Shown here: piece after piece, positions 1 to 9,068 of the stretch
How the letters are laid out: every line of letters starts with the position of its first letter
Numbering within the stretch: position 1 is the first letter of the stretch
From: JBPCPM01 sp050999155
Lineage (GTDB): Bacteria > Actinomycetota > Thermoleophilia > Solirubrobacterales > 70-9
Assembly (NCBI GenBank): GCA_050999155.1
Contig: JBPCPM010000126.1
Coordinates: 1 to 13,893, forward strand
DNA: 13,893 bases
Direction: 5' to 3'
Position numbers and translations under genes: made by a program
Notes under the pieces: generated by a model
The model's database searches: none
What the model saw: the letters and a program-made list of their open reading frames with translations, nothing else
Told to the model about the DNA's origin: nothing

Positions 1-348
1 CGCCTCGGTAACATCCCCTCTGCCGTTCCCCGCGGCGACGGCGGAGGGCTTGGGGGCCAGCGGGCGCCCGCCAACCAGGACCCGCTCGGCCCAGCTACCC
101 CGGTGGGGCGATATGTGGACGCCCACGTCGATGCCGCCCGCGGCCACCACCGCAGCGGTCATCCGGCTGACCGAGGTCTTGCCGTTGGTGCCGACGACGT
201 GGATCGCGTCGAACCGCCGGTGCGGCTCGCCGAGGGCCGCGAGCAACGCCTGGATCCGGTGCAGACCCAGCTTCCACCCCACCGCTTCTCGCGACGCGAG
301 CCAGCGATCGGCGTCGGCCGCCGTCTCGATCGCGGTGGCGGCCGCCAC
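1..348 (-). CDS. folC: Folylpolyglutamate synthase / dihydrofolate synthase, N-terminal part (cut by window edge)
   Basis: Only the first 116 codons are present; the frame is still open at base 1. FolC is a cytosolic Mur-ligase-type enzyme that adds glutamate to folates (and often to dihydropteroate) using ATP. The sequence shows the ATP-binding P-loop GTNGKTS at residues 53-59 inside IHVVGTNGKTSVSRM, followed by VGVHISPHRGSWAERVLVGG (about residues 75-94), which matches the family's SPH segment and the following strand. The GTG start at 348 is chosen because GAGGG (bases 356-360) lies 7 nt upstream and overlaps the valS stop codon; only 10 nt separate the two genes, so translation is probably coupled to valS. 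The GKTS form rather than GKGS also occurs in other actinobacterial FolC proteins. Identification is firm, but the C-terminal glutamate ligase domain cannot be seen. Confidence 0.93.
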   Translation of the reverse strand, partial: MAAATAIETAADADRWLASREAVGWKLGLHRIQALLAALGEPHRRFDAIHVVGTNGKTSVSRMTAAVVAAGGIDVGVHISPHRGSWAERVLVGGRPLAPKPSAVAAGNGRGDVTEA

Positions 349-355
349 CCGAGGG

Positions 356-360
356 CCCTC
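356..360 (-). promoter_or_regulatory. Ribosome binding site of folC
   Basis: GAGGG on the minus strand, 7 nt before the GTG at 348. It shares bases with the valS TGA stop (359-361), so ribosomes ending valS stop on top of the folC site. This fixes the folC start. Confidence 0.7.
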
Positions 361-2938
361 AGCCGCCGAGCTCGGCCAGCTCGCTACGGTACTCGGCGAG
401 CTTGGCCCGCTCGGCCTCGACGACCTCGGGCGGGGCCTTGGCCACGAAACCCTCGTTGGCGAGCTTGCGCTCACCGCGCTGGACCTCGGAGCGCAGCGTC
501 CCCCGGCGTTCTTCCAGGCGGGCACCGACGGCGTCGGGGTCGACCGCGTCCGACGGCAGGATCTCCACCCCCTCGACGGTCACCAGCGGCTCCCCGTCGC
601 CGTCGCCGAACTCCACCCGGGCCAGGCGCCCGATCAGCTCGGTCGAGTGGTCGGTCTGCGGCGCGCGAGCCGTCAGCGTGGCCCCGGCGGGCACACCGGC
701 GAGGTCCCGCCACCGCCGCAGCGCGACGGTCACCTCGATGACGTCGCCGATACGCCGCTCGGCCTCGGCATCCAGGAGCGAGTCGTCGGCCTCCGGGAAG
801 GGCTTGGTGGCCAGCAACTCGCCGTCAGGCGTCCCGGGCAGCAGGGAGTGGATCTCCTCGGTCACGTAGGGCATCAGCGGGTGGGCCAGGGCCAGCACCT
901 CACCCAGCACCCACACCAGGGTCGAGGAGACTGCGGGCTCGCGCTCGTACAGGCGCGGCTTGACCATCTCCAGGTACCAGTCGCACAGCTCCGACCAGAA
1001 GAACCGGTACAGCTCCAGGGCGGCGTGGGCGAAGTCGAAGCGCTCGATGTCGCCGCGGATCTCGGTGATGGCGCGCTGCAGCCGCGAGGCGATCCACCGG
1101 TCCTCTTCGCGTTCCAGGCGCGGAGCCGGCTCGGCCTCGGGGTCGACGCCGAGCAGGATAAGCCGCGACGCGTTCCACAGCTTGGTGGCCAGGTCACGGC
1201 CCTGGGCGACCTTGGCCTCGGAGTAGCGGACGTCCTGGCTGGAGGACATGGCCGCCAGGCCGAAGCGCAGGGCGTCGGCGCCGTGGGTGTCGATCACGTC
1301 CAGCGGGTCGATGCCGGTGCCCAGGCTCTTGGACATCCGCCGGCCGTCGGGGGCCTGGATGACCGAATGGATGTTCACGTCGGTGAACGGGACGTCGTCG
1401 GCGAACTCGAGGCCCATCATGATCATCCGGGCTACCCACAGGTAGATGATGTCCCGGGCCGTCGACAGGACGTCGGTCGGGTAGAAGGCCTTGAAGTCCG
1501 GGGCCTGCTCGTCGGGCCAGCCCAGGGTGGCGAACGGCCACAGGGCCGAGCTGAACCACGTGTCGAGGACGTCCTCGTCCTGGCGCAGCTCGCCGTTGCA
1601 GGCGCCGCAGGCGTCGGGCTCCGTCTCGGCGACGTAGGTCTCGTCGCAGGCGTCGCAGTACCAGACGGGCAGCCGGTGACCCCACCACAGCTGGCGGCTC
1701 ACGCACCAGGGGCGGATGTTGCGCATCCAGTCGAGGTAGACCCGGCCCCAGCGCTCGGGGTGGAAGCGCACCCGGCCCTGCTCGACGGCCTCGATGGCCG
1801 GGCCGGCCAGCTCGTCCATGCGGCAGAACCACTGCAGCGAGATCAGCGGCTCGATCCGCTGACCGGAGCGGTGCGAGAACGGGACCGAGTGCATGTAGGG
1901 CTCGGTGGAGCGCAGCCGGCCTTCGGCCTCAAGCGCGGTGGCGATCGCTTCCTGGGCGGCCGCGGTGGTCATGCCCTCGAAGGCGGCCCCGGCCTCGGCG
2001 TTCATGCGGCCGTCTTCGCCGATGACGCTGATCTCGGCCAAGCCGTGCGTGCGGCCGATCTCGAAGTCGTTGGGGTCGTGGCCCGGGGTGATCTTCAGGG
2101 CGCCGGTGCCGAACTCGGGGTCGACGTGCTTGTCGGCGATCACGGGAATCCGGCGGCCGACCAGCGGGAGGACGACCTCGCTCCCGACGAGGTGGCGGTA
2201 GCGCTCGTCGTCGGGGTGCACCGCCACCGCCGTGTCAGCGAGCATCGTTTCCGGGCGGACCGTGGCGACGGTCAGCACGCGGTCGGTGCCGTCGACCGGG
2301 TAGCGGATGGCGTACAACGTGTCCTCGACTTCGCGGTTTTCCACCTCGAGGTCGCTGATGGCCGAGCGGGACCCCGGATCCCAGTTGACCATGTAGTTGT
2401 CGCGGTAGATGTAGCCCTTGTCGAACAGGGCCTTGAACACGCGGTAGACGGCCCGCACGTAGCCGGGGTCGAGGGTGAAGCGCTCGCGGTCGTAGTCGAC
2501 CGAGGCGCCGAGGCGCGAGAACTGCTCGACGATCTCCGAGCCGTGTTTGTCGCGCCACGCCCAGACCCGCTCGAGGAAGGCGTCGCGGCCGAGTTCCTGG
2601 CGGCTAGTGCCCTGCTTGGCCAGGTCCTTCTCGACCATCATCTGGGTGGCGATCCCGGCGTGATCGGTGCCCAGCAGCCACAGGGTGTTGCGGCCCTCCA
2701 TCCGGGCCTTGCGGATCAGCAGGTCCTGGATCGTGCCGTTGAGCGCATGGCCCATGTGCAGCCGGCCCGTGACGTTGGGGGGCGGGATCGCGATCGAGTA
2801 GGTCTCACCCGCCTCGCCCTCGGCGTCGGGCGAGAACGCGCCGCTGGCCCGCCAGCGCTCGAAGATCCGCGCCTCGGCCTCGGCAGGCTCCCAGCGGGTC
2901 GCCTGCTCAATCCGTGCGATGCGATCGTCGGCCGTCAC
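359..2938 (-). CDS. valS: Valyl-tRNA synthetase
   Basis: 859-residue cytosolic class I aminoacyl-tRNA synthetase that charges tRNA-Val and edits misactivated threonine. Visible landmarks: PPPNVTGRLHMGH with the HIGH-type motif HMGH at residues 61-64; the editing-domain segment TVRPETM at 226-232; a zinc-ribbon-like set of four cysteines at 428, 431, 444 and 447; and the KMSKS-type loop RMSKS at 534-538. An anticodon-binding helical domain follows, and a charged C-terminal coiled-coil arm covers roughly the last 65 residues, as in bacterial ValRS. The GTG at 2938 is the only start after the upstream stop that keeps the conserved N-terminus. It has no Shine-Dalgarno sequence, but TAGACT sits 8 nt upstream, suggesting a leaderless message. 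The upstream GMC gene ends 35 nt away; folC follows 10 nt downstream. Confidence 0.98.
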   Translation of the reverse strand: MTADDRIARIEQATRWEPAEAEARIFERWRASGAFSPDAEGEAGETYSIAIPPPNVTGRLHMGHALNGTIQDLLIRKARMEGRNTLWLLGTDHAGIATQMMVEKDLAKQGTSRQELGRDAFLERVWAWRDKHGSEIVEQFSRLGASVDYDRERFTLDPGYVRAVYRVFKALFDKGYIYRDNYMVNWDPGSRSAISDLEVENREVEDTLYAIRYPVDGTDRVLTVATVRPETMLADTAVAVHPDDERYRHLVGSEVVLPLVGRRIPVIADKHVDPEFGTGALKITPGHDPNDFEIGRTHGLAEISVIGEDGRMNAEAGAAFEGMTTAAAQEAIATALEAEGRLRSTEPYMHSVPFSHRSGQRIEPLISLQWFCRMDELAGPAIEAVEQGRVRFHPERWGRVYLDWMRNIRPWCVSRQLWWGHRLPVWYCDACDETYVAETEPDACGACNGELRQDEDVLDTWFSSALWPFATLGWPDEQAPDFKAFYPTDVLSTARDIIYLWVARMIMMGLEFADDVPFTDVNIHSVIQAPDGRRMSKSLGTGIDPLDVIDTHGADALRFGLAAMSSSQDVRYSEAKVAQGRDLATKLWNASRLILLGVDPEAEPAPRLEREEDRWIASRLQRAITEIRGDIERFDFAHAALELYRFFWSELCDWYLEMVKPRLYEREPAVSSTLVWVLGEVLALAHPLMPYVTEEIHSLLPGTPDGELLATKPFPEADDSLLDAEAERRIGDVIEVTVALRRWRDLAGVPAGATLTARAPQTDHSTELIGRLARVEFGDGDGEPLVTVEGVEILPSDAVDPDAVGARLEERRGTLRSEVQRGERKLANEGFVAKAPPEVVEAERAKLAEYRSELAELGG

Positions 2939-2946
2939 GGCGCCGG

Positions 2947-2952
2947 AGTCTA
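2947..2952 (-). promoter_or_regulatory. Putative -10 box of valS, leaderless-type
   Basis: TAGACT on the minus strand, separated from the valS GTG by exactly 8 nt (CCGGCGCC). A transcript from it would begin at or within a few bases of the start codon. No purine-rich ribosome site exists in the gap. The same hexamer at the same spacing precedes clpP. No good -35 match was found 16-18 nt further upstream. The -10 reading is inference. Confidence 0.5.
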
Positions 2953-2973
2953 GGAGGGAGCGCCGGGCTGCGC

Positions 2974-4935
2974 TCAGGCGTCGGCCATGGCGTGGGCCGT
3001 GCGCCGGGCCAGGGCCATGACCGTGATCATCGGGTTGACGCCCGAGGCCGTCGGGAAGGCGCTGGCGTCGCCGATCCACACGCCGGGGGTGTCGTGCAGC
3101 TCGCCCCAGGGGTTCGCCACGCTGGTCTCCGGGTCGTTGCCCATCCGGCACGAGCCCATCTGGTGGGCGGAGAACACCCCGTGCTCGAACGGAGCGAGGT
3201 CGGCGGATTCCAGCGACGAGAGGAAGGCGTCGAAGTCCTCGCCGTCGTTGAAGCGGGGGATCGTGCGTCCGAGGCTGACGATCTGCTTCGCGCCGGCCGC
3301 ACGGTGCAGCTTGGCGAGCTCGGTCAACGAGCGCCGGAACACCGCGCGGTCCTGGTCGTCGGTGAAGCCGTAGGCGGGCGCCGGGTTGCCCTCGGCGTCG
3401 ATGCTGACCTTGCCGTGGCCGCGGTCGTGGCAGACCGAGATGAAGCTCGCCATGTGCGAGAACCGGCTCATCATCTGCTTGTGGTCGGCGCCGGAGTCCC
3501 AGGTCACCGCCGAGCCCGTGATCCCCGTGGTCGTGTGGGGACACTCGACGAGGAAGCCGTAGCCGTCGCCGAGGTCGGCGAACTCGTGCGACAGCGCCGC
3601 CTGGGGCGCACCCCACCAGGCCTGCTGGTCGTCGTCGTAGAGCCCGAAGATGGCCGTTGCCGGGTGCAGGCGCAGGTAGTTGCCGGCGGCCGGGCCGCCG
3701 ATCTCCGAGCGCAGCAGCAGCGCCGGCGAGGCCACCGAGCCGGCGGCCACCACCACCTGCGGAGCCTGGACCGTGACCTCGCCGACCGGGACCCCGTCCT
3801 CGAGCAGGATCCCGTGGACGCCGGCCGCCCGGCCGTCCTCGACGAGGATCCGCTGGGCGTGGCAATCGGCGACGAGCTGGGCATCGTGTTCCTGCGCCGC
3901 GTGCAGGTACGTGCGCGAGGTCGACTGCTTGGCGCCGCTCTGGTCCCCGTAGCCGGTGTAGCCGGCCAGCTTCGGGTCGTAGGTGTCGGGATCCTCGTTG
4001 CGGGTGATGAGCCGGAAGTCGTAGCCGAGCGCGTCGCAGCCCTCCTGCAACCGCTGGTGGGGCCCGTTGAGGTCGCTGCAGCCATCGTTGACCTGCAGGC
4101 GCTCCCAGATCGCGTCGAGGTGCTCGTCGTAGGGATCGCCGTCGAGGCCCTCGAGGCCGTGGTCGGAGGCCCAGGCCTTGCGGACGTGCGCCGGGGTCCG
4201 CAGGCAGTTCATCCAGTTGATGACGCTGCCGCCGCCCAGGGTGGATCCGGCCTGGATCGTGACCTGGCCCTCGGTGGTCCGAAACGGCCCGCCGGCCAGG
4301 TACATGTTCTTGTAGGCCCACAGCTCCAGCTGGTTGAAGTCCGGCCGTTCGAGGTAGCCGCCCGTCTCGAGCACGCAGACCTTGCGCCCGGCCGCCGCCA
4401 GCTCCCCGGCGATCACCCCGCCGCCACACCCGGAACCCACGACGCAGACGTCGGCCTCGATCGTCACGGCCTCGCCCGACGGACGGGTGATCCGTAGCGG
4501 ACGCGGAGCGTCGGGCGGCGGCGCCTGCGGCCCCGGGTAGCCCATGGCGGGCCAGTTGGGGTTCATCCCCGTCTCCGGATCCGGCTTGGCGTAGAACAGC
4601 AGCATGGTCAGGCTCTTGAAGGCGTTGATCCCGCCGAGCGTCTCGCCGCCCTGGGCCGCGAAGCCCAGAAGCAGCTGCTCGCGGCCCTCGGGGCCCGCGT
4701 CGGCGAATCCCTCCGCCGCCAGCGCGTCGAGCAGGTCACGCAGGCCTTGGAGCTGCTCCTCGGGCACGCCGTCGCCAAGGCGCTCCTCGATAGCCGCCGG
4801 CACGTCGAGGTCGCTGGCCGTGCGCGCCCAGAACCCGTGGGGATCATCGTCGGCCTGCACCGCCGGAACGAAGGTGTCGCAGACCGCCTCCAAAATCGCC
4901 CGCTGGACCTCGCTGAGCACCACGCTGGTCGTCAT
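2974..4935 (-). CDS. GMC-family FAD oxidoreductase with N-terminal helical domain (long-chain alcohol oxidase-like)
   Basis: 653 residues. GMC enzymes use FAD to oxidise alcohols (glucose, choline, sterols, fatty alcohols). About 150 N-terminal residues, opening LSEVQRAILEAVCDTFVPAV, resemble the gluconate-2-dehydrogenase-subunit-3-like helical segment found fused to GMC enzymes of the long-chain fatty-alcohol oxidase group. The FAD-binding Rossmann motif GSGCGG follows at 167-172, then the GMC signature region GSTLGGGSVINWMNCLRTP. At the C-terminus HQMGSCRMG (His591) and GVNP (Asn634) give the expected His/Asn active-site pair. No signal peptide or membrane segment is seen. The ATG at 4935 is preferred because GAGGGG lies 6 nt upstream and the conserved N-terminus begins there; a longer frame to 5019 has no support. 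The exact substrate is unknown; a fatty-alcohol or sterol-like alcohol is inferred from the domain layout. Confidence 0.93.
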   Translation of the reverse strand: MTTSVVLSEVQRAILEAVCDTFVPAVQADDDPHGFWARTASDLDVPAAIEERLGDGVPEEQLQGLRDLLDALAAEGFADAGPEGREQLLLGFAAQGGETLGGINAFKSLTMLLFYAKPDPETGMNPNWPAMGYPGPQAPPPDAPRPLRITRPSGEAVTIEADVCVVGSGCGGGVIAGELAAAGRKVCVLETGGYLERPDFNQLELWAYKNMYLAGGPFRTTEGQVTIQAGSTLGGGSVINWMNCLRTPAHVRKAWASDHGLEGLDGDPYDEHLDAIWERLQVNDGCSDLNGPHQRLQEGCDALGYDFRLITRNEDPDTYDPKLAGYTGYGDQSGAKQSTSRTYLHAAQEHDAQLVADCHAQRILVEDGRAAGVHGILLEDGVPVGEVTVQAPQVVVAAGSVASPALLLRSEIGGPAAGNYLRLHPATAIFGLYDDDQQAWWGAPQAALSHEFADLGDGYGFLVECPHTTTGITGSAVTWDSGADHKQMMSRFSHMASFISVCHDRGHGKVSIDAEGNPAPAYGFTDDQDRAVFRRSLTELAKLHRAAGAKQIVSLGRTIPRFNDGEDFDAFLSSLESADLAPFEHGVFSAHQMGSCRMGNDPETSVANPWGELHDTPGVWIGDASAFPTASGVNPMITVMALARRTAHAMADA

Positions 4936-4941
4936 CCCCCA

Positions 4942-4978
4942 CCCCTCAGGTCGCTTGTCGCACTTCGTCGCGACCGTA
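4942..4978 (-). promoter_or_regulatory. Possible promoter -10 and ribosome binding site of the GMC gene
   Basis: TACGGT (4973-4978, minus strand) fits a TANNNT -10 box; a -35 match is poor. GAGGGG (4942-4947) lies 6 nt before the ATG at 4935 and fixes the start. The ribosome site is convincing; the promoter is tentative. Confidence 0.4.
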
Positions 4979-5006
4979 GCGCAGCGGTGGGGCCCAGGCG
5001 CCGGGT

Positions 5007-5027
5007 CCCGCCGGCGCATCCGGCGGG
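5007..5027 (-). terminator. GC-rich hairpin downstream of clpX, possible terminator
   Basis: Perfect 8-bp inverted repeat CCCGCCGG / CCGGCGGG with a 5-nt loop, 46 nt after the clpX stop and before the GMC promoter region. There is no U-tract. U-less hairpins are common in GC-rich actinobacteria, so it may terminate or protect the clpX message; strength is uncertain. Confidence 0.4.
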
Positions 5028-5073
5028 CGCGGGTGGGCGTGCGCCCGGGCCTTCGGGCCGCCGGCGCCGCGGG

Positions 5074-6372
<1,299 letters not shown>

Positions 6373-6379
6373 GTCAAGG

Positions 6380-6424
6380 TCCTCCCGGGGTTCACACGGT
6401 AGCGATCGGGTCCCGCCGGGTCCA
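6380..6424 (-). promoter_or_regulatory. clpX promoter and ribosome binding site
   Basis: Minus-strand TGGACC (6419-6424) and TACCGT (6396-6401) are 17 nt apart, matching a housekeeping sigma promoter (4 of 6 at -35; TANNNT at -10). GGGAGGA (6380-6386) follows, 7 nt before the GTG at 6372. The arrangement gives a short leader of roughly 17 nt and indicates that clpX is transcribed independently of the clpP-amidase unit. Confidence 0.55.
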
Positions 6425-6486
6425 CCGGTCGGGCGTGCCCTCAGATACGCGTCCGCGGGCGCTTGACCTTCCCGGCGAGCCCGGCG

Positions 6487-6511
6487 CGGGCGCGCTGCAC
6501 GATCGCGCCCG
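6487..6511 (-). terminator. Hairpin in the amidase-clpX gap, possible terminator
   Basis: Perfect 8-bp inverted repeat CGGGCGCG / CGCGCCCG with a 9-nt loop, about 90 nt past the amidase stop and upstream of the clpX promoter. It has no U-tract. Its position between two transcription units fits a terminator for clpP-amidase. The rest of the 227-bp gap (6373-6599) shows only the clpX promoter. Confidence 0.35.
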
Positions 6512-6599
6512 ACCGCCTCCTGATGGTGCACCTGCCACCGCGGCGGCTCCTAGAAGTGGCCCTTGGCGGTGGTTGGGAAGGAGCCGAGCCGGGTCGGTG

Positions 6600-8165
6600 T
6601 CAGACCGGCGGGGCCAGCGGGAGCGGGCCGTTGGCGGTCAGCTCCCGCTCGATCGCCTCCATTGCGGCGAGCACGATGTCCTCGCGCCACCAGCGGGCGA
6701 CGACCTGGACGCCGGTCGGGACGCCCTCCGATCCCCGGGCGGCCTTGGCGGCGGCGCGCGCGATGACGTCGAACCCGGGGTCGGGCAGCGTCGTGTCGCC
6801 GTGCAGCCCGGTCGGCACGATCCCCGCCGGCATCCCGAGCACGTTGAAGGCCAGCGTGATCCCGGCGGCCGGGAACAGCTCGCTGAAGGTGTTGTGCGGG
6901 ATTGCCGGCAGGACGAACGGCGGGGTGAGGATCACGTCGATGCCATCAGCGCGCATCTGCTCGTCCATCGCGGCCAGCCACTTCTCGCGCTCGTCGACGA
7001 GCGCGCTCATCTTCGCCACGCTTCGTCGGCCGCCGACCAGCGCGGCCGCGGCGCTCTCTTGCCCGAGCGCCCGGGCCAGCCACACCGCGGGCTTGCCGAG
7101 CGCGGCGGGCATGCGGCTGACCTGCGCGGTCCGCTTGACCCGCGGATCGACCTGCGGCTCGGCCGCGAGCTCGGCGCGCAGCATGGCCCCGCCGTCCGCC
7201 GAGACCAGGGAGCTGAACAGCGCCAAAGACCGGTCGATGCCGGGCAGCGACCACTCGACCACCTCGGCTCCCGCCGCCGCGAGGGCATCCGCGGCCCGGC
7301 GCACACCGGCGAGGACGCCGCGGGTCGCGTCCACGGGCCCGGTGCCGGTCACCACGCCCACGCGCAGGGACCGCGGATCGACCTCGCGGTGGTCGGGCCA
7401 CGGGACCGGCGGAGCCTGCGGGTCGGGGTCGTCGACATCGACCAGGACCTCCATCCCGAGCGCGACATCGGCAACCGTCCGCGCCATGGGCCCGAACTGC
7501 TGCGGGATCACCGGGTGGTTGGGCAGCAGCGCCTCGACGTTGTCGCGGTTGGTCAGGCGGTTGGCCGTCGGCTTGATCGTCGAGATCCCGCAGAAGTGGG
7601 CCGGGATACGCAGGCTGCCGCCGTAGTCGGCCCCGAGGCCCAGTGCCGATCCCCCGGCCGCGATGATCGCCGCCTCTCCCCCGCTCGATCCGCCCGGCGT
7701 GCGATCGGCCGCCCACGGGTTGTCGGTGCGCCCATGCAGCGGGTTGTCGGCCTCCCAGTAGAAGAGCATCTGGGAGACGTTCGTCTTGCCGAGCACGATC
7801 GCTCCCGCACCGCGCAGGCGCCGGACAAGCGGGCCGTCGCCCTCGGCCCGGTGACCTTCGCGGCTGCTCATCCCCAGCGACGTGGGGGTGTCGGCCATGC
7901 GTGCCTGATCTTTGATCGTGATCGGGACCCCGGCGAGCGGGCCGAGCGCTTCGCCCTCGGTACGCAGCCGATCGATCTCGGCCGCTTCTGTGCGTGCCTG
8001 CTCGAAACGGCGGAAGCTGACCGCGTTGAGCCGGTCGTGCGTGGCCTCGATGCGCTCGATGTGCGCGTCGACGGCCTCGGCGGCCAACAGCTCGCCGGCC
8101 GCGACCAGGCGAGCGATCTCCGAGGCAGGCCGGCCGACGCCGCCGGGCGCCTGCGCCGCCGCCAC
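6600..8165 (-). CDS. Amidase-signature family hydrolase, fatty-acid-amide-hydrolase-like
   Basis: 521 residues, a typical single-domain amidase-signature (AS) enzyme that hydrolyses carboxamide bonds. The Ser-cisSer-Lys triad is complete: Lys85 in PITIKDQ, cis-Ser160 in GGSSGGE, and nucleophile Ser184 in GADYGGSLRIPAHFCG. The glutamate after GGSSGG and the wording around the nucleophile resemble fatty acid amide hydrolases more than the GatA amidotransferase subunit, and no gatB or gatC is nearby. No membrane anchor or signal peptide is seen, so it is probably cytosolic. The GTG at 8165 lies 7 nt after the clpP stop. It has no ribosome site, so translation probably depends on ribosomes finishing clpP. 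An ATG at 8222 inside clpP is possible but less likely because conserved sequence starts near SEIARLVAAGEL. The substrate is not known; a lipid amide or aryl amide is inferred. Confidence 0.93.
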   Translation of the reverse strand: MAAAQAPGGVGRPASEIARLVAAGELLAAEAVDAHIERIEATHDRLNAVSFRRFEQARTEAAEIDRLRTEGEALGPLAGVPITIKDQARMADTPTSLGMSSREGHRAEGDGPLVRRLRGAGAIVLGKTNVSQMLFYWEADNPLHGRTDNPWAADRTPGGSSGGEAAIIAAGGSALGLGADYGGSLRIPAHFCGISTIKPTANRLTNRDNVEALLPNHPVIPQQFGPMARTVADVALGMEVLVDVDDPDPQAPPVPWPDHREVDPRSLRVGVVTGTGPVDATRGVLAGVRRAADALAAAGAEVVEWSLPGIDRSLALFSSLVSADGGAMLRAELAAEPQVDPRVKRTAQVSRMPAALGKPAVWLARALGQESAAAALVGGRRSVAKMSALVDEREKWLAAMDEQMRADGIDVILTPPFVLPAIPHNTFSELFPAAGITLAFNVLGMPAGIVPTGLHGDTTLPDPGFDVIARAAAKAARGSEGVPTGVQVVARWWREDIVLAAMEAIERELTANGPLPLAPPV

Positions 8166-8172
8166 GCCGGCG

Positions 8173-8760
8173 CTAGTGGTGCTCGATGACGCGATCGATG
8201 AGGCCGTACTCCTTGGCCTCATCGGGCGTCATGAAGTAGTCGCGGTCGGTGTCCTTGGATACCTTCTCGAGGTCTTGGCCGCTGTGCTTGGCGAGGATCA
8301 TGTCCAGGCGCTGACGGGTGTCGAGGATCTCCCTGGCGTGGATCTCGATGTCCGACGCCTGACCGCCGATGCCACTCGTGTGGATCTGGTGGATGAGGAT
8401 CTTGGAGTTGGGCAGTGCCATCCGCTTGCCCTTGACGCCGGCGGAGAGCAGCAGGGCCCCCATCGACATGGCGATGCCGACGCAGATCGTCTGCACGTCG
8501 GGCTTGATGAACTGCATCGTGTCGTAGATCGCCAGGCCCGCGTACACGGAGCCGCCCGGGGAGTTGACGTAGATGCTGATGTCCTTGTCCGGATCCTCGG
8601 ACTCGAGGTGCAGCAGCTGGGCGACGATGAGGTTCGCGATCTCGTCGGTGACCGGCGTGCCGAGGAAGATGATGCGCTCGTTGAGAAGGCGCGAGTAGAT
8701 GTCGAAGGCGCGCTCTCCGCGCGACGTCTGCTCAACGACCATGGGAACAAGTGGGCTCAT
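8173..8760 (-). CDS. clpP: ATP-dependent Clp protease proteolytic subunit ClpP
   Basis: 195 residues, usual length. ClpP forms a double heptameric serine-protease chamber that degrades substrates delivered by ClpX or ClpC. The catalytic triad is Ser99 (AMSMGA), His124 (LIHQ) and Asp174 (DRDYF). The N-terminus MVVEQTSRGERAFDIYSRLL and NSPGGSVYAGLAIYD are diagnostic. After the catalytic His the sequence is HQIHTSGIGGQASD, one residue longer than the usual HQP-type segment and without the proline. The ATG at 8760 fits the family start; no Shine-Dalgarno sequence is present, and TAGACT lies 8 nt upstream, suggesting a leaderless transcript. Only one clpP is present here, although many actinobacteria carry adjacent clpP1-clpP2. 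An amidase gene follows at 7 nt, and clpX is not directly adjacent. Confidence 0.98.
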   Translation of the reverse strand: MSPLVPMVVEQTSRGERAFDIYSRLLNERIIFLGTPVTDEIANLIVAQLLHLESEDPDKDISIYVNSPGGSVYAGLAIYDTMQFIKPDVQTICVGIAMSMGALLLSAGVKGKRMALPNSKILIHQIHTSGIGGQASDIEIHAREILDTRQRLDMILAKHSGQDLEKVSKDTDRDYFMTPDEAKEYGLIDRVIEHH

Positions 8761-9068
8761 GGCGCGGCAGTCTACACACGGCCTCCGGCGGGCTTGCGGG
8801 GACGGGGGCCGCTCAGGCCGGCGGCATCAGGCGCCTGCCCGAGCGTCGCCGACGACGCGCCTTGCGGGCACTGACGGGGTGCGGCCGGCGCACTGCGTCC
8901 GCCGGGGGGGCCGTCGCCTCCGCGGCGCCTGCGGGGGAGATCGGCGAGAGCCTGTTTCTGAGCCCGGCCACGATCAAGACCCACCTCAAGAACACCTACG
9001 AGAAGCTCGGGGTGTCCGACCGCGCGGCGGCGGTGGCCGAAGGGATGCGCCACGGCCTCGTCGAGTAG
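8751..9068 (+). pseudogene. Remnant of a LuxR/NarL-type response regulator (C-terminal DNA-binding helices only)
   Basis: Only the last 50 or so codons (about 8913-9068) are recognisable. They read GEIGESLFLSPATIKTHLKN and continue EKLGVSDRAAAVAEGMRHGL, which is the recognition helix and final helix of a LuxR-type HTH ending with a normal TAG stop. The preceding part of the HTH, which should contain LTxREreVL, reads LTGCGRRTASAGG: the conserved Arg-Glu is gone, and the spacing from LT to EI is three residues too long. No receiver domain or plausible start exists between this point and the divergent clpP start at 8760. The frame upstream is arginine-rich and looks noncoding, and a run of seven G (8904-8910) lies at the break. 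It is followed directly by a sensor kinase frame, so this was probably the partner regulator. A functional short DNA-binding peptide cannot be excluded. Confidence 0.65.
8769..8774 (-). promoter_or_regulatory. Putative -10 box of clpP, leaderless-type
   Basis: TAGACT on the minus strand, 8 nt before the clpP ATG (spacer GCCGCGCC). Identical in sequence and spacing to the element before valS. There is no Shine-Dalgarno sequence and no clear -35. Transcription would begin at or just before the ATG. The reading as a promoter is inference. Confidence 0.55.

Noticed and set aside
50..2953. 967-codon plus-strand open frame opposite valS
   Set aside because: It is aligned codon-for-codon with valS on the other strand. 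Stops there would require TTA, CTA or TCA in valS, which are avoided in this GC-rich genome. The translation is low-complexity and matches no family.
2939..4429. Extension of the valS frame through the GMC gene, giving a 1356-residue protein
   Set aside because: The extra part is an out-of-frame reading of the GMC gene; ValS homology begins right after the GTG at 2938.
6441..6500. 19-codon basic peptide (GTG at 6500, minus strand) in the amidase-clpX gap, with AGGAGG at 6516-6521
   Set aside because: The ribosome-site spacing of 15 nt is too long, and the start lies within a strong hairpin. There is not enough to call it a leader peptide.
6373..6531. N-terminal extension of ClpX to an ATG at 6531
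   Set aside because: The extension is arginine/proline-rich, has no ClpX homology, and covers the promoter and the strong GGGAGGA site that fits the GTG at 6372.
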